A stretch of DNA of 64,000 bases from Zopfochytrium polystomum. Taxonomy: Eukaryota; Chytridiomycota; Chytridiomycetes; Chytridiales; Chytridiaceae. Under the pieces are notes generated by a model. The model worked only from the letters and a program-made list of their open reading frames with translations, was not told the DNA's origin and did no database searches. The position numbers and the translations under genes were made by a program. This document shows positions 11,165-20,794 of this stretch, in pieces. The stretch is taken from NCBI GenBank assembly GCA_025765615.1, contig JAIVFJ010000227.1:1-64000 (forward strand), given 5' to 3'. Position 1 is the stretch's first letter, and each line of letters begins with the position of its first letter.

Positions 11165-11924
11165 ATGGCGCGACCACCAAACCCAAGTTCTCTCGTTCGC
11201 GGCTTCGACGCTCTCTCTTGCCACCTGCATCCTTCCCGACGTGTTGCCGCCGCTCGCATTTACAATTCTACTTCAGCGGCACGGCTCTCCTCCCCATCCG
11301 TATCCTTGCTGTCCCCTACTAAAACGACGATCGCTCTCGCGGCGACCACGGCCTATCGGACTGAAGTTCGCCGTTTTATCGCAGCGGCTACTGACGAAAG
11401 GTACGGCGTCCCACGGCCGATCTTCTGCAAAACTGGCGAACTCCCGTATTTAATCCACGTAACCATATTCTGAGCAGCTCATATCACAAAGCCGCCGACG
11501 CGCGCCTCGAATCTCTTGTCGACGAACTGGAAGAGTTGGGCGAGGGCGCAGAATATGACGTTGTGTACAGTGTTCGTACCTAGCATCGTCTCATGTGCAT
11601 ACTCAACTGTTACCGTCTGAACGCTTAACACAGAGCGGAGTGTTGACGTTGAAGACGGGACCGCGCGGAACGTACGTTATCAACAAGCAGCCGCCGAATA
11701 AGCAAATATGGTTTTCGTCTCCCATCAGGCAAGCGATGTTACTATTTGAGGTGCCTCGTCCGACTGACACTCCCACTGCATCACTTGCATTTAGCGGACC
11801 GCGCAGATTTGAACTCCGGGAAGGCGGCTGGAGAGATCCGCGCACTGACGTATTGCTGGAGGACCTACTGGCGAGAGAGCTCTCGGATATTCTGAGGAAG
11901 CCGGTGCAGTTTTCGAAAACATAG
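11165..11924 (+). CDS. Frataxin, mitochondrial iron-sulfur cluster assembly factor
   Basis: Frataxin (yeast Yfh1) stimulates sulfur transfer on the Nfs1-Isu scaffold in the mitochondrial matrix. The model is 11165-11400, 11478-11571, 11634-11728 and 11795-11924, giving 184 residues. The first 75 or so residues are Arg/Ser/Ala-rich with few acidic residues, as expected for a presequence. The fold is clear: ADARLESLVDELEELGE (acidic helix 1), DVVYSSGVLTL, TYVINKQPPNKQIWFSSPIS, a short GPRRFEL strand, and C-terminal helix DVLLEDLLARELSDIL. The third intron (11729-11794) begins with GC rather than GT. It is 66 nt, in frame and stop-free, so retention would insert 22 residues between strands that are normally contiguous. 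Confidence 0.95.
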
Positions 11925-12006
11925 AATACTAGTGGACAACCCAGTTTCATACCCACAGAAACGAAGCTTGTCCTTTTTCCATTCAAACGCCTGATCTTTT
12001 TCGCCT

Positions 12007-12953
12007 CTACGTCTCCTTTTCCACCACCACTTTGAGCTCCACCATCGAGCCGCCACCGACATCCACCACGACCCGATGCTCACCTATTTCCTTGATCCTC
12101 CCACCCGCTGTTGCTCCGCTGTCTCCCTCGATACGAATCGTACCCCTTGCCACGTCCACACCAAACCGGTTCCGAAGTTCGGCGACGACGTCGTCGGCGG
12201 ACACTGACCCGAAAGTTCGCCTTTCCCGTTCGTCGATAAGAGGACGCGCAAACTGGAGGGCAGGAAGTGATGCGAGTTTGGCGGCGAGATCGGCGCTGGC
12301 TTTTGCTGACTGCAAAGATTGACCTTCGCCGGCGGGTTTCGATGCTTGAGCCCCACTGGTCGATAACGTTACGTCAAAGGACGCCGGAAGAATCTGGAAT
12401 GAACGCGGCAATGAGAATCGTGTTGCATTTGAAGGATGGATGGAATACCGTTTCTATCTTAGAAGAAGATGTCTTCGCCTTTGGTGCCCAGCCCTCCGGA
12501 AGAATTGGCCTTCCAGTCATGTGTGGGACGTAGTAGCCGAGCTTCAGGGGTATTATGTAGTTGCGTGCGGATTTTCTTGGAACTAGCACGATTTCACCTG
12601 TTCCGAGTGCACGGTCACGGGCTTCATTCTACGAGGAAACCAAAAGAAGGAGGGAAGGTGGGGCAAGCCAACCTACCCTTCTCGCCAATGCCAGGAAGGT
12701 CCTGCTGCAAAATGATGTGGATCTCTTTCTTCCTGAAGCCTCCTCCGCCAGGCTTTGACGCAGACCTTTCATCCAAGACGATTTGGGCAGCAGCGGCAGC
12801 CGACGCACTGCGGATGGTCGCGTCAGTACTCAAAGAAAGGCGACCAAAGGCTGAAGCTGGATGTGAAAGAAACGCGGCAGCGCGATATCGCCCTGGCGAC
12901 GCGGTGGTTGCCGACGGCAGCCTCGACGGAGCCGAAAGGGCGCAGCGACGCAT
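12007..12953 (-). CDS. Mitochondrial ribosomal protein bL9m
   Basis: Large-subunit mitoribosomal protein of the bL9 family. The start at 12953 (MRRCALSAPSRL) opens an Arg/Ser/Ala-rich presequence. The L9 N-domain follows: KKEIHIILQQDLPGIGEKG, then after an intron near 12678-12615 ARNYIIPLKLGYYV. A second intron is 12448-12394. The C-terminal domain reads RRTFGSVSADDVVAELRNRF and IKEIGEHRVVVDV, ending at 12007. This is the classic bL9 order: N-domain, helix linker, C-domain. The exact donor and acceptor of intron 1 are ambiguous by a few bases. The gene converges on frataxin (82 bp between stops) and diverges from TAF7. Confidence 0.9.
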
Positions 12954-13017
12954 ATTGGGTCCAGGTCTGCCTTGTGCAAACTTGTCAAGAAGTTCTTCCT
13001 CGCTCGGGTTTGCTGAC
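12954..13017. promoter_or_regulatory. Shared divergent promoter, bL9m/TAF7
   Basis: There are 64 bp between the start codons of bL9m (-) and TAF7 (+). This is the second very compact head-to-head pair within 2 kb. No canonical core element was recognised by eye. Confidence 0.5.
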
Positions 13018-14744
13018 ATGGAGGGAAGCACCAACTTTCGGGCAACACCCTCCGTCGTGGCACGGGTTGCGGCGCCCGCATCGGCGGTGGAACAACCAAA
13101 CTCGCAGCAGCAGCAGCAGGCACCACCACGTCCGAAAGCGCCGCCGCGGCGTCGGCGTCCTCCATCCTCATCTGCCGCTGGCGGCCGGGGTGGTGCCGGT
13201 CCTGGTGGTGGTCCGCGCCCCAAGGTTGCGGCTTCCTCTGCGGCGTCATCGCCAAACATCCTCGCCACCATCGCCGCGTCCGAGGGCTCCAAAAACGACA
13301 TCGACCCTCCCACCGAAGAGCACGTAATATTTCGTGTCGTCGATGCCGGCCTGCGCACGCGCCTGAGGGAGGCCATCAAAGCACGAACTGTAGACCAGGT
13401 GTCGTCGCTCAAGTTCGATGGTTTGCTCGCCTCCTACCACTTGTTCTCCGTAGCTGACGGCATTCGCAACAAATCAGATCCAAGACACGGAAAGTTCACT
13501 TTCTCGGGAGAGTCCTTCCCAGTCCGGCTTGTTGACCTTCCCTGCATCATCGAATCGCAGCAGAACGTCGACGGCCGACAGTTCTTCAAGATCGCCGACA
13601 TATCGCAGGTAGTTTCCTGTTGCTGGAACAGCGATCGAGGCGGGCAGTCAGCCTAACAAACATTGCCAGATGCTCATCATCGGAGAATCGCCGGATGCTC
13701 TGGAGACGTCGGGCGTCGACGACTACGTTTGGCCGCATGGACTCACACCGCCACTACGCCACGTCCGCAAACGACGCTTTCGGAAACGAATATCGAAGCG
13801 GGTAATCCTTCATCTCCCTTCCGGTCTCACGACCCCTGTTTTGCGAGATGTTCGGCTGAAACATTTTTTTTTTTTTAGGCAATCGAAGACGTCGAACGCG
13901 AGGTCGAACGGCTTCTCAAAGCCGACGCGGAGGCAGAGGATGTGCGGTACGAGGAGCTCTTCGACGAAGGCGGAACCGGCAACGACAATGACAATGACGG
14001 TGTGGGAGGCGGTGGCGCGGCGGACGACGATGAGGAGGTGGACGACGGAGACGCCGACGATGGCTTTGGAGACCTGGACAATGAGCTCGCCGCCGCCATC
14101 GACGTGATCGGCGCCAGCGGTGAGCGCAGTGCGGGCGACATGGTTCCACTTGCTGGGGCGTACGTCGATGACGACGGTGACGGCGGTGCAGGCGGTGCTG
14201 TAAGTGCGGCCGGCGGCGGCGGCGACAGCGGAGACTTTGATATGGACGACGCGTTTGACGACGCGTTTGCTGCCGAGATCGAGAGTGCGCTTGGCAATGC
14301 TGCGGCTGACGGAGGAGACGTCGGCGGCGATGGCGATGATGACGGAGATGCTGGCAATGGGAACCAGCTGCACGCTGGCGGTGGCGACGCTGAGGCTCGT
14401 GATGGAGATGACTCGGGAGAGTCTGACGAAGAGGACGAAAGCGACGGTACGTTGACCCATCGAAGATAACATTGATTAGTTTGATGTCTAACTGTATCTG
14501 TTTGCGAAGTAGATGGGGAACTGGACGAGTTGAAATACGCCATAGCTGATTTGGACGCGAAAATTGGAGAGAGACAGGGCGCTATTGCGATGCAGGCGAA
14601 TCCGATTATTCGGGTAAGAAGTTTCGGTATTTGGTTGGGTCCGCACTCAAAATCTACTCTTAGCGCCGATTCGAAGCCGCACTGCGGGAGCTTCAGGAAG
14701 AACGCGATGCAAAGATGAAGGACCTTGAGTCTCGGCGAGCTTAA
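13018..14744 (+). CDS. TAF7: Transcription initiation factor TFIID subunit 7 (TAF7)
   Basis: TFIID subunit that binds TAF1 and regulates its activity. Exons are 13018-13608, 13670-13801, 13879-14446, 14513-14613 and 14664-14744, giving 490 residues. A low-complexity N terminus (poly-Gln, Pro/Arg) precedes the TAFII55 N-terminal domain: EEHVIFRVVDAGLRTRLREA, GKFTFSGESFPVRLVDLPCI, IESQQNVDGRQFFKIADISQ, MLIIGE and GLTPPLRHVRKRRFRK. That last motif is the hallmark basic end of the domain. The remainder is a long Asp/Gly/Glu-rich acidic region, then a C-terminal coiled-coil-like segment (DELKYAIADLDAKIGE, RRFEAALRELQEE). All exon phases agree. A poly-T tract serves as the 3' splice tract of intron 2. 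Confidence 0.95.
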
Positions 14745-14955
14745 GTGGAAAAAAAAAAAAGGACAACATGCAATACCCGAATCGGATGGAAACTGCCAAA
14801 GCTTTGCCAGGCCCCACTCTCCGATATTTGCTTTGCCCGGGCCTCATGTTTGCTCTGGTAGGTCGCAAATGTCTTCGGGAATATCGCGACGAGGAACCCA
14901 CATAGAACACATAGAATGCTTCAAATGTATATCCCGAAGGTTTTGAGATGAGAAA

Positions 14956-16491
14956 ATGATTTCCCGCCACTTCAAGAAAGCAGATGAAGCAGACGCGCCG
15001 TCTGCTTTCCCTGCAGCAAAGGAGGTCGTCATCGAAATACTTAAAGCCGCCGTTGGCAGCCCCGGAAGAGAAAGATTGGCGCGAGAAGGCATCGAAGTCT
15101 TTCATGTTCTCATTTTCCTTCTCACCAGACGACGACCATGCTGCCGGTTGGCGTGCTCTTGTGTTGCCCTGTCGGACCCGTCGTCTCGGCTGCTGCGCTC
15201 CCTGCGCGCATGCTCGCGCACGCTCCTCCACGCCTGCTCCCGACCGCTGCTCCAACGCCACCGGCTCGTCCTGTCCACCTACGCCGCATTCGCCACTCTG
15301 CTCGCTGGCCTGCGGTCCCGCACGCTGCAGTTCGACGCCGCCCACGTCCGCAGCATCGCCGTTCGTCTGTCGAGGGAGCATCTGTTCGAGCAACCGGCGC
15401 TCGTTCGGCAACACCCGCTGCCGGCAGGCTCGATGGCACCCCCTCGCCGACTGCTGAATGGCGTCGCCGCGTGCGAGGTGGTCGAGCTGGTTCGTGCGGC
15501 GCCCGGCTTGATTGACGTTGAGCTGGAGTGTCCGCTGGGTCCGGACCTCCTGCGAGTCATCCCAGCGACAATCAGGGCGCTGTCGCTGAGCGACCCCACC
15601 TGGAACAATCCGCTGACGTGCTTCGACGTGGGCGTCATGCTGCTCCGGTTGCCTCTGTTGGAACACTTGCGCCTCAGAGTGTGCTTGGAGGGCTCCGGCA
15701 GTGGGAAAGGAGAGGGCGAGGTCGAGGTCGACGCCATGTTGCGCGAGGCGAGGGCGGGCGATGACACAGGACTGTCAAACCTGGACACGCTGGACTTCAC
15801 GTGTGGCCTGAACATCGGACTGAGCGAGGAGCAGCTGATCGAGCTGATCTGCAAAAGGGCTCCGCGGCTCAAGCATGTTGTTGTCACAATGGACAGGCCG
15901 GTTTGGGATGAATACATTGCACTGGCAGCTGGATGTACGTCGTTGAGGAGCTTCAAGGTGTCTGAGTCAAAATATCCTCTCTGGTTTTCAGAAGGTATGT
16001 AAGGCAACACTGAATGCATCTCTCTGATTGGCGGTCCCACAGACTCGTGGTTCGGTCGCCTGTTTCAGAACAATCATGAATTAAGCAGTCTCGAAATCGA
16101 GCTTCACGGCGATCCTGAGCAACCCTCTGACAGTATACAGGATGGAACGCTTTTGGATTCTGCACCGCACATCCACTCCATCCGAAGTCTTAAGCTTATC
16201 CATTTCGGTCCTCTAAACTCCAGCACTCTAGGCATGCTTGGCGCCTCCCTAGAAAGCTTGAAGGAAATCACTCTTGTGGAAGTTGCGGTCAAACTGGAGG
16301 CGGTTAATGATGTAGGGGGATGCGTCAGAGCAGTTTCACTGACTAACTTGAGCGAGTCCCCGAATGATGCGCAGCTAGTGTCTGACCTCCGGGGAATGGT
16401 TTCAAATGGCCAACTTCTGCACGCTAAAATAGGTTTGGTCAAGTGGGGAGAGTTTCCAGGGAATGAAGCGTCAGCAGCACTAAGCCGTTAG
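14956..16491 (+). CDS. F-box/LRR-like protein
   Basis: Probably a substrate adaptor of an SCF-type ubiquitin ligase, but the F-box is weak. Exon 1 is 14956-15994, the intron 15995-16042 (48 nt) and exon 2 16043-16491, giving 495 residues. AAKEVVIEILKAAVG near the start resembles the first F-box helix, and RLACSCVALSDPSSRLLRSL further on resembles its second half. A small unrecognised intron near 15080-15125 may separate them. The rest has irregular leucine-rich segments such as LLRVIPATIRALSLSDPTW, LPLLEHLRLRVCLE, LSNLDTLDFTCGL and HIHSIRSLKLIHFGPL. No enzyme motif is visible. It could instead be a chytrid-expanded LRR protein without a functional F-box. Confidence 0.75.
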
Positions 16492-16746
16492 TTTGTTATG
16501 TTTATGGGTTGCACTTTGCCTGCGGTTAAGAATCAAAAAATTCTGAAAAACAGAGTTGGGCCGGCTTTGACCCATCCCAACGTGCCGCATAATATATAAA
16601 TTGAGATCTCCTGTTATGGATTCAGCACGAAATTTTTGGGCCCAACTTAATAGGTACAACATGAAGGAGAAGAGGAGATGGATGGTCATGGGTTCTAATG
16701 GCATGGTTGAAAGCGTGAGAAAATTCGAAATATTGTCGCGAAAGCT

Positions 16747-17352
16747 TCATTTTTTCCCCTTTCGCTTTGCGGTCGAAACGGATGACTTTCTTCCAATTGC
16801 GCGTCCCTTTTGACTTCCTCCTTGTTGGAGGTGGACTTGGGGGGGGGGGGGGATCGCCGTCTTCTTGCGTTTTGCCCTCGAGACGTTTTTACTGGCGGAC
16901 TTTTTGGCCGACTTCTTGCCGACGGACCTTTTTGCCGATTTCTTGCCGACGGGTCTTTCACTACCGGACTTCTTGCGGCTGGGCTTTTTAGGAGATTTTT
17001 TGCCAACGGCCTTTTTAGCCGCCTTCTTGCCCGAATGAACCTTCTTGTTTCGGCTGGATTTCTTGCTGGAAGGGGCCGTGGACTTCGACGCCTTTGTTCC
17101 GGCTGGCCGACTTCTCTGCGATTGCTTTCCTGTCTGCCTTTGCCCTTGCCTTGGACACCAAAGGACCTCGGTTTTGTGTCGACGTTTTCGAGCCTGACCC
17201 TCCCCTGACGGAGAGCAAAGCCTTGCACCCAATTCGAAATACTTTAATTGCACGGAAAATTCACAAAGGAACAGACTGGGATTGCTCACCTTGTTATCGT
17301 CATTTTTCGTTTTGCACTGTTGGGAAACGCTTGGTTGGAGTCTTGCTGGCAA
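16747..17352 (-). CDS. Lysine/serine-rich basic tail exon(s), histone H1-like composition
   Basis: The reading frame encodes a basic tail with imperfect repeats of the type GKKSAKRSVGKKSAKKSAS (about 17060-16870), ending AKRKGKK at 16747. The composition matches histone H1 C-terminal tails and some nucleolar proteins, but no winged-helix globular domain is seen. An intron (donor near 17290, GTGAGC) appears to precede the tail, with the acceptor at 17211 or 17200. The exon is probably the 3' end of the gene whose first exons lie at 17353-18299, but the joining frame could not be fixed. It could instead be a separate gene. No function is assigned. Confidence 0.5.
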   Translation of the reverse strand: MPARLQPSVSQQCKTKNDDNKVSNPSLFLCEFSVQLKYFELGARLCSPSGEGQARKRRHKTEVLWCPRQGQRQTGKQSQRSRPAGTKASKSTAPSSKKSSRNKKVHSGKKAAKKAVGKKSPKKPSRKKSGSERPVGKKSAKRSVGKKSAKKSASKNVSRAKRKKTAIPPPPQVHLQQGGSQKGRAIGRKSSVSTAKRKGKK

Positions 17353-18299
17353 AGTCTATGGTTTTCTTCCCTTCGGCGGCTCTGAGCTAATTCATGTCGC
17401 TTTGTTTGAGCTTTTTCTCGCGAAGACTATTTAGTGTGGCCTTGGGAACCAGCTTTAGTGCTTCGAATCATTGAGAAGTGAATCTAAAGAGTGTCTGCAT
17501 TTTTCTTGTTCCTATTCTATTTGCACGCACCTTTGGGTCAAACTCCCTGTTAGAGGTCTTGGACTTGGACTTGAGCTCAGCGTTCATGTTGGACACACGG
17601 CGCTGGCACGCCGTTTCTGAGCCATCTCTGCGATCTTTGGAGTTGCAGTGAATGTCGAAGCCGAACTTGTTCCCGTTTTGCTGAAACTTGTTCGACGTGA
17701 GGTGACGGAGACACAAGACGAGGAGCAATTGAAAAAAATGCTCGCCAATAGCTCAAAGATACTGGACACGTCCACCACCTTTTTCAGCCACATCCTTCGA
17801 GCTGATAGTGAAGCCGTCGGTGTTTGGCAAGGGATCATCTATCGCCTTCCCGTTTTCCATTAAGACCTTTCCCGGATCGGGATTGTACGCGGGGTTTGAG
17901 GCGCGAATTCGACCCTAAAAGCATATTGCACGAATGAAGCATGGCCTGAGATCGCTGGGCTGCAAACGATTTGAATTTCCACACAGACCATGGCGTCGTT
18001 GATGTCGTCACGGTGGTAGCTTCCATCCATGCTGACTGACCTCCACGGTGCCGCCTTTCGAGGCGGCAAGAACGCCGGACATGGGATCATTGGGACTGTT
18101 AAAAATCTTCTGCTGACGGACAGGATTATAATCGCCTGGTCTGTAATAGCCGGTGGTGACATCCTCCATTTTGGCCCGCACTGCCACCAGCAAAGAATGC
18201 GAGTGAATCAGGAGACGGCCAGGAACGCGGCACCTTTCTCCATGATTTTTCGTTGATCTCCTCCCGTCCAGGCGTGGGCGCAGAGTGGACGGAGGCCAT
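17353..18299 (-). CDS. Unrecognised multi-exon gene
   Basis: The start at 18299 (MASVHSAPTPGREEINEKSW) is followed by exons reading AKMEDVTTGYYRPGDYNPVR, QQKIFNSPNDPMSGVLAASKG, GRIRASNPAYNPDPGKVLME and NGKAIDDPLPNTDGFTISSK. Further pieces KFGFDIHCNSKDRRDG and NAELKSKSKTSNREFDPK lie at about 17690-17530. Splice-like borders (GTGCCG...CAG, GTCAGT...TTTTAG) separate the first pieces. I do not recognise the family, and the sequence shows no membrane segment or signal peptide. It probably continues into the basic tail at 17352-16747. The existence of coding exons is likely; the full model is not resolved. Confidence 0.5.
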
Positions 18300-18653
18300 G
18301 CCGAGTGTGTGCGTGTTCAACTATTTTTGTCTAAGCATGGATTTGTTCTGATGTCTGGGAGAAACAAAGTAAAAAAAAGAAATACAAAAAATGAAGAGGG
18401 ACAGGCCGCAACGTTTGTTTTTTTTTTTGGAGACAAAAACAAGGAAAGAAAAATTTGTCTCCAGAAAGCGGGCCACAGTTTTTGCCCAAGACCAAACAAA
18501 CAAACAGACACAGGCAGACACCGAATCAATTAAAGAATAGAAGCAGACACTTCACCACTTGGGACGATTTTGTCTTGTTGATGTTGTTCCACCGCTTAAT
18601 TCTTTTCATCCCCCCGTTTCATCCTTGAGTCAAAGAATTCCGTCCGTCTCAGG

Positions 18654-18691
<38 letters not shown>

Positions 18692-18697
18692 GGAGAG

Positions 18698-18737
<40 letters not shown>

Positions 18738-18889
18738 TGAGAGAGAGAGATGAGAGAGAAAGAGGAGAGACAGAGAGAGAGAGAGAAGAGAGACAGAGAG
18801 AAGAGAGAGACGAAGAGAGAGAGAGAGAGTGTTGTGTGTGTGTGTGTGTCTGTGTGTGTCTGTGTTGTTGTCAAGGATCACAAGCAACT
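18300..18889. repeat. Spacer with long GA-rich microsatellite and GT repeat
   Basis: The 18656-18835 segment is an interrupted GA dinucleotide array, followed by TG-rich repeats at 18830-18870. It forms the leader/promoter region of the GTPase-like gene starting at 18890. The long open frames across it are repeat artefacts. Nothing coding was seen. Confidence 0.85.
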
Positions 18890-19826
18890 ATGGACGACGC
18901 AAGTCCGCCGCGACAGCCGCAGCGACGACGAAGGCGCCCACAAACGAGCGCTCCCTCCCCTCCCGTGCGGGTGTTTCTCGCCGGGGGGCGAATGTGCGGC
19001 AAGACCGCGCTGCTGCAGCGGCTCGTGGAAGGCACCCCCGTCGACGTGAGTGAGTCTTCATGCTGTTGTGCAACAATCGCAGCAAGCGTCTTTCTCGATT
19101 GATTCCAATTGACAATGTTTGGCTGCTGTCATTGGGCCGATCGCTTGATGGATGCAGGGCCACCACTGGACTGAGTTTCGGTTCCAAAAACTCTTCACTT
19201 GCCTTGCTAACTGACAATGACACTGTCTTTCCGCTGCTGATCTCTCGCTTCACGATTCGTCTTCTTCGCCATCACCGCCCCAACAGAAAACCGGCGTCCT
19301 TCCCCGTATGTCGACTGAATTCGCCCGCACAACCAACCCGCGCCCCTACAACCTTGTTTTCCCCAGTACCGGCGAAACAGTCACGCTGCTTCTCAGCGAT
19401 CACCGCGGCTGGTCTCGTGAACAGGTAGAGATGTACGACGAACGTATCCACGGGCGTGACGGCTATTACCCCTCCTACTCCGGCCACGACGTGATCCTCG
19501 TGTGCATGGACCTCAGCGTGAGCGGCACGGTGCGACGCAAACAAGTCGGATACTTGGAAGGATTCGTGCTTCAGGACATCGCCCGAGAGGCGCCGCGGAC
19601 GCCTCTGCTGTTTGTCGGGTTGAAGGCAGAGGCCAAAGTGGAGGAGCAGGCCCAATACGTGCGGAAAACGGCCCGGAGGTTCACCCACCGGTCTGACCGC
19701 TACGCCGAGTGCAGCGCCGTCACGTTTGAGGGTGTTCTGGAGGTTTTCGAGCTCGCCGTGCGTGTGGCCAGGGCAGGTGGCAACCAGAAATCTGGAGGTC
19801 TGTCCTCGCTGTGCAAGCAAATGTAA
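18890..19826 (+). CDS. Divergent small-GTPase-like protein
   Basis: The minimal model is 18890-19045 joined in phase to 19287-19826, giving 231 residues. An additional internal exon between 19046 and 19286 is possible. The N terminus is Arg/Pro-rich. The P-loop reads GGRMCGKT at residues 32-39, fitting G-x4-GK-T. LLLSDHRGW contains a DxxG-like G3 motif (D90-G93). YYPSYSGHDVILVCMDLSV resembles the strand and helix after switch II. The G4 position, normally NKxD, reads VGLKAEAK, so Asn and Asp are lost. No C-terminal prenylation CaaX box is present (ends LCKQM). It is best described as a Ras/Rho/Rab-superfamily relative with altered guanine recognition. A pseudo-GTPase or a divergent Rho-like protein are both possible. 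Confidence 0.65.
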
Positions 19827-20575
19827 TGTGCTTGTTTGGCTGTTCCTCCACTTGTACGGATTTCCGTGGTGCATCGTTTAGTTTGTGTATGCGCATGTAC
19901 TGCACACACAAGAGCGGGAATGTAGCAAAGCAATGTAAATAAAATGCCAGGAAAAAAAAGTGGTACTCTCAACTGCTAGAAAATCATATTTGGGATGTTC
20001 AAACCTCTCGCAACGATGTTTCCTTCAAAATCGATTTTCTCTTTGAATCTCACAGTAACCGGCGGCGACCAAACTTACCGCAGATACGCACGACTACCAA
20101 CGAATTCCTTGCAGCTTACTGAGTGCAGTTGTATTGTTAAACAGCAAGAAAATCTCCAATGAAAAAGGGCACTCCAATCTAAACGAGCAAAGGGGAGGCG
20201 CCAAAAGTCAAGGCGCCAAAAATTCAACAAAAAAAAAAAAAAAATAAGAAAAATAAAAACGAGAAACACGAAAAATGCTCGCCTTAATCTTCCTGGGCTG
20301 TGGTGGGGAGAAATCAACTTTACGCACGAAAAAATGGTTCAGGTGCCTGGACGTAGAGAACCGTTACTGCGACGCTCGTGAGGATGATGATGACGAAGGC
20401 GAGTGTGAGTGGTGAGTGGAGGCGTGTCGCAATGACAACAACATTCTCTCGGCGCACTCTGGATTAGAATGGATGCGCTTGGTCTGCTCGATCTTGCGCC
20501 GTGGCACACGCTTTTGCCCTGCTCCCCAGGCCTTGATTCTCTTCCTCCCCCACCCCCCCCAACCATCGCTATGAT
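19827..20575. other. Spacer, A-rich tract, nothing coding recognised
   Basis: The 3' flank of the GTPase-like gene contains AATAAA near 19938, a plausible poly(A) signal. It also contains a poly-A/AAT tract near 20228-20262. No supported gene was seen on either strand. Confidence 0.6.
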
Positions 20576-20794
20576 ATGGCAAGACCACAAGCCAAGCAAG
20601 AGAATCTCAATAAAAATAAAAGAGGAGCTGAGGTGTCCACGCCCGTCAACAAGAGACCGGCTCGTCGGGTGGTGCTCGGTTCAACTCAGCTGCCAGCTAA
20701 AAAACTTACGGACCTCAGCATGAGCTTTGGCGACGGTTTATTTAATTGCTATACCATCCCCCAACCCGATTTCTGCTTAGTCAAGGCCCTCTAA
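20576..20794 (+). CDS. Possible small protein, 72 residues
   Basis: An ATG-initiated frame reads MARPQAKQENLNKNKRGAEV, then TPVNKRPARRVVLGSTQLPA and KKLTDLSMSFGDGL. The basic, hydrophilic composition is unlike the repeat-derived frames around it and could be a real short nuclear protein or one exon of a larger gene. It overlaps the 3' end of the PPR gene on the other strand by a few codons. I do not recognise it. Confidence 0.25.
   Translation: MARPQAKQENLNKNKRGAEVSTPVNKRPARRVVLGSTQLPAKKLTDLSMSFGDGLFNCYTIPQPDFCLVKAL

Noticed and set aside
18569..18889. Long open frames across the GA-rich block on both strands
   Set aside because: They translate the dinucleotide repeat (RE/ER or LS runs) and have no other support.
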